Shown: one piece after another, positions 63,192-64,000 of the stretch
Layout of the letters: each line of letters starts with the position of its first letter
How positions within the stretch are numbered: the first letter of the stretch is position 1
Source: Amnibacterium kyonggiense
GTDB lineage: Bacteria > Actinomycetota > Actinomycetes > Actinomycetales > Microbacteriaceae
NCBI RefSeq assembly: GCF_004364555.1
Contig: NZ_SOAM01000002.1
Span: 868,001 to 932,000, forward strand
Direction of reading: 5' to 3'
DNA: 64,000 nt
Notes under the pieces: generated by a model
The model's database searches: none
The model's input: only the letters and a program-made list of their open reading frames with translations
Told to the model about the DNA's origin: nothing
Position numbers and translations under genes: made by a program

Positions 63192-64000
63192 TCAGCCCGG
63201 CTCGCCGCGTTTCGCGATGAAGGCCACGAGCCGCTCGACCGCGTACTCGGGATCCCGGGCCGCGCCCTTGACCCGCTCGTCGGTCTCGGCGGCGAACACG
63301 ATGGCGCGGCCGAGTCCCGCGGTCTCCCAGCCCTGCGCGTCCCGCCGCGCCCGGTCGATCTGCCAGGGTGCCATGCCGTACTCGGCTGCGATCCTGGCCG
63401 CGGGGCCACGCGCGTCGAGCACCTTCGCCATGGATCGGAGCTTCATCGCGAGCGCGGCGACGATCGGCACCGGGTCGGCGCCGCTGTCGATGGCGTGCCG
63501 CAGCAGCACGAGCGCCTCCCCCGCCCGGCCGGCGAGCGCGGCGTCCGCGACCGCGAACGCGTCGGTCTCCATGCGGCCCGCGTAGTACGTCTGCACGGTC
63601 GACTCGCGGATGTCGCCGGAGGTGTCCGCGATGAGCTGCTGGCAGGCGCTCGCGAGCTCGGCGAGGTCGCCCTGGAAGGCGGAGACGAGCACGCGGAGCG
63701 CGCCGGGCGCGACGCGTCGACCCGCAGCGCGGAACTCGCCGGAGGCGAACGCCGACCGGTCCGCGTCGCGCTTCACCTCGGCGCAGGCGATCTCGATCCC
63801 GCCGCCGGCGCCGCTCCGGACGGCGTCGAGGAGCTTCTTGCCCCGTACCCCGCCGGCGTGGCGGAGGACGACGGTCGCCCCGTCCGCCGGCGCCTCCAGG
63901 TAGCGCAGCGCCTCGGTCAGGAACGCCTCCGACAGCCGCTCGACGCCGCCGACCCGGATCAGCCGGGGCTCGCCGAAGAGTGAGGGGCTGGCGAGGGTGC
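63192..64000 (-). CDS. holA: DNA polymerase III subunit delta, 5' part outside window
   Basis: The C-terminal 269 residues of the clamp-loader delta subunit. Recognisable are GGVERLSEAFLTEALRYLEA, LRHAGGVRGKKLLDAVRSG, ASGEFRAAGRRVAPGALRVL, FQGDLAELASACQQLIADTS and DPVPIVAALAMKLRSMAKVL with the WQIDRARRDAQGW C-terminal helix. It loads the beta clamp with DnaX. The start lies beyond 64000. Next to rpsT, as in many actinobacteria. Confidence 0.93.
   Translation of the reverse strand, partial: TLASPSLFGEPRLIRVGGVERLSEAFLTEALRYLEAPADGATVVLRHAGGVRGKKLLDAVRSGAGGGIEIACAEVKRDADRSAFASGEFRAAGRRVAPGALRVLVSAFQGDLAELASACQQLIADTSGDIRESTVQTYYAGRMETDAFAVADAALAGRAGEALVLLRHAIDSGADPVPIVAALAMKLRSMAKVLDARGPAARIAAEYGMAPWQIDRARRDAQGWETAGLGRAIVFAAETDERVKGAARDPEYAVERLVAFIAKRGEPG

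Overview
This 64 kb window is a very GC-rich, gene-dense bacterial chromosome segment. Gene content and order point to an actinobacterium, most likely Microbacteriaceae: the conserved blocks dnaG-dgt-dusB, glyS, uppS-recO, leuA, era-CBS-ybeY-phoH-HIT, rsmE-dnaJ-hrcA, hemW, lepA, rpsT and holA run mostly on the minus strand, with lineage-specific genes inserted between them. Genes are tightly coupled by many ATGA or GTGA 4-base overlaps. Many first genes of transcription units carry a TAnnnT -10 hexamer only 6-8 bases before the start codon, the layout expected for leaderless mRNAs.

Layout. 1-8.6 kb: a frame-shifted SPFH/Band-7 gene at the left edge, a polytopic membrane protein, an alpha/beta hydrolase, a GH3 lipoprotein coupled to a glycosyltransferase, a DMT-type permease, peptide deformylase, an acetyltransferase, and a kinase paired with a receiver-only regulator. 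8.6-15.6 kb: an acetyltransferase, an HNH endonuclease beside tRNA-Asn(GTT), tandem repeats, and an ABC export cluster (two ATPases, a 1012-residue FtsX-type permease, and a third ATPase upstream). 15.7-24.6 kb: a palindrome-rich repeat, a GH2 glycosidase, dnaG, a small acidic protein, an MpaB-like oxygenase, dgt, dusB, and a DsbA-like oxidoreductase coupled to a 45-residue Cys-containing protein. 24.7-32.3 kb: a YbaK-type deacylase, small unknowns, an FAD reductase with a DUF2071 protein, glyS, a Cys/Met-rich four-helix copper-binding protein, uppS, recO, an orphan antitoxin-like protein and an NTF2-like protein.

32.5-41.6 kb: leuA preceded by a 14-codon leader ORF with four consecutive Leu codons and competing hairpins (an attenuator), then an MprF-like synthase fused to a degenerate rhomboid-like domain and coupled to a membrane-anchored esterase, a NarL-type two-component pair and a glycosyltransferase. 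41.7-50.4 kb: era, a CBS protein, ybeY, phoH and HIT, interrupted by a plus-strand argG, then rsmE, dnaJ and hrcA with a CIRCE operator. 50.5-64 kb: three tandem DUF4870 proteins, hemW, a HAD hydrolase, two DUF1990-like proteins separated by a long palindrome, lepA, a Nudix protein, a RecQ helicase with a phosphoribosyltransferase-like tail, an aminotransferase, rpsT, a HerA-like ATPase, and holA cut by the right edge.

The genome also carries a dispersed palindrome family (five copies here, at gene ends, with covarying stem bases) that may act as terminators or REP-like elements. I found no prophage, IS element, CRISPR array or rRNA. All function calls rest on motif recognition by eye; no database search was possible.
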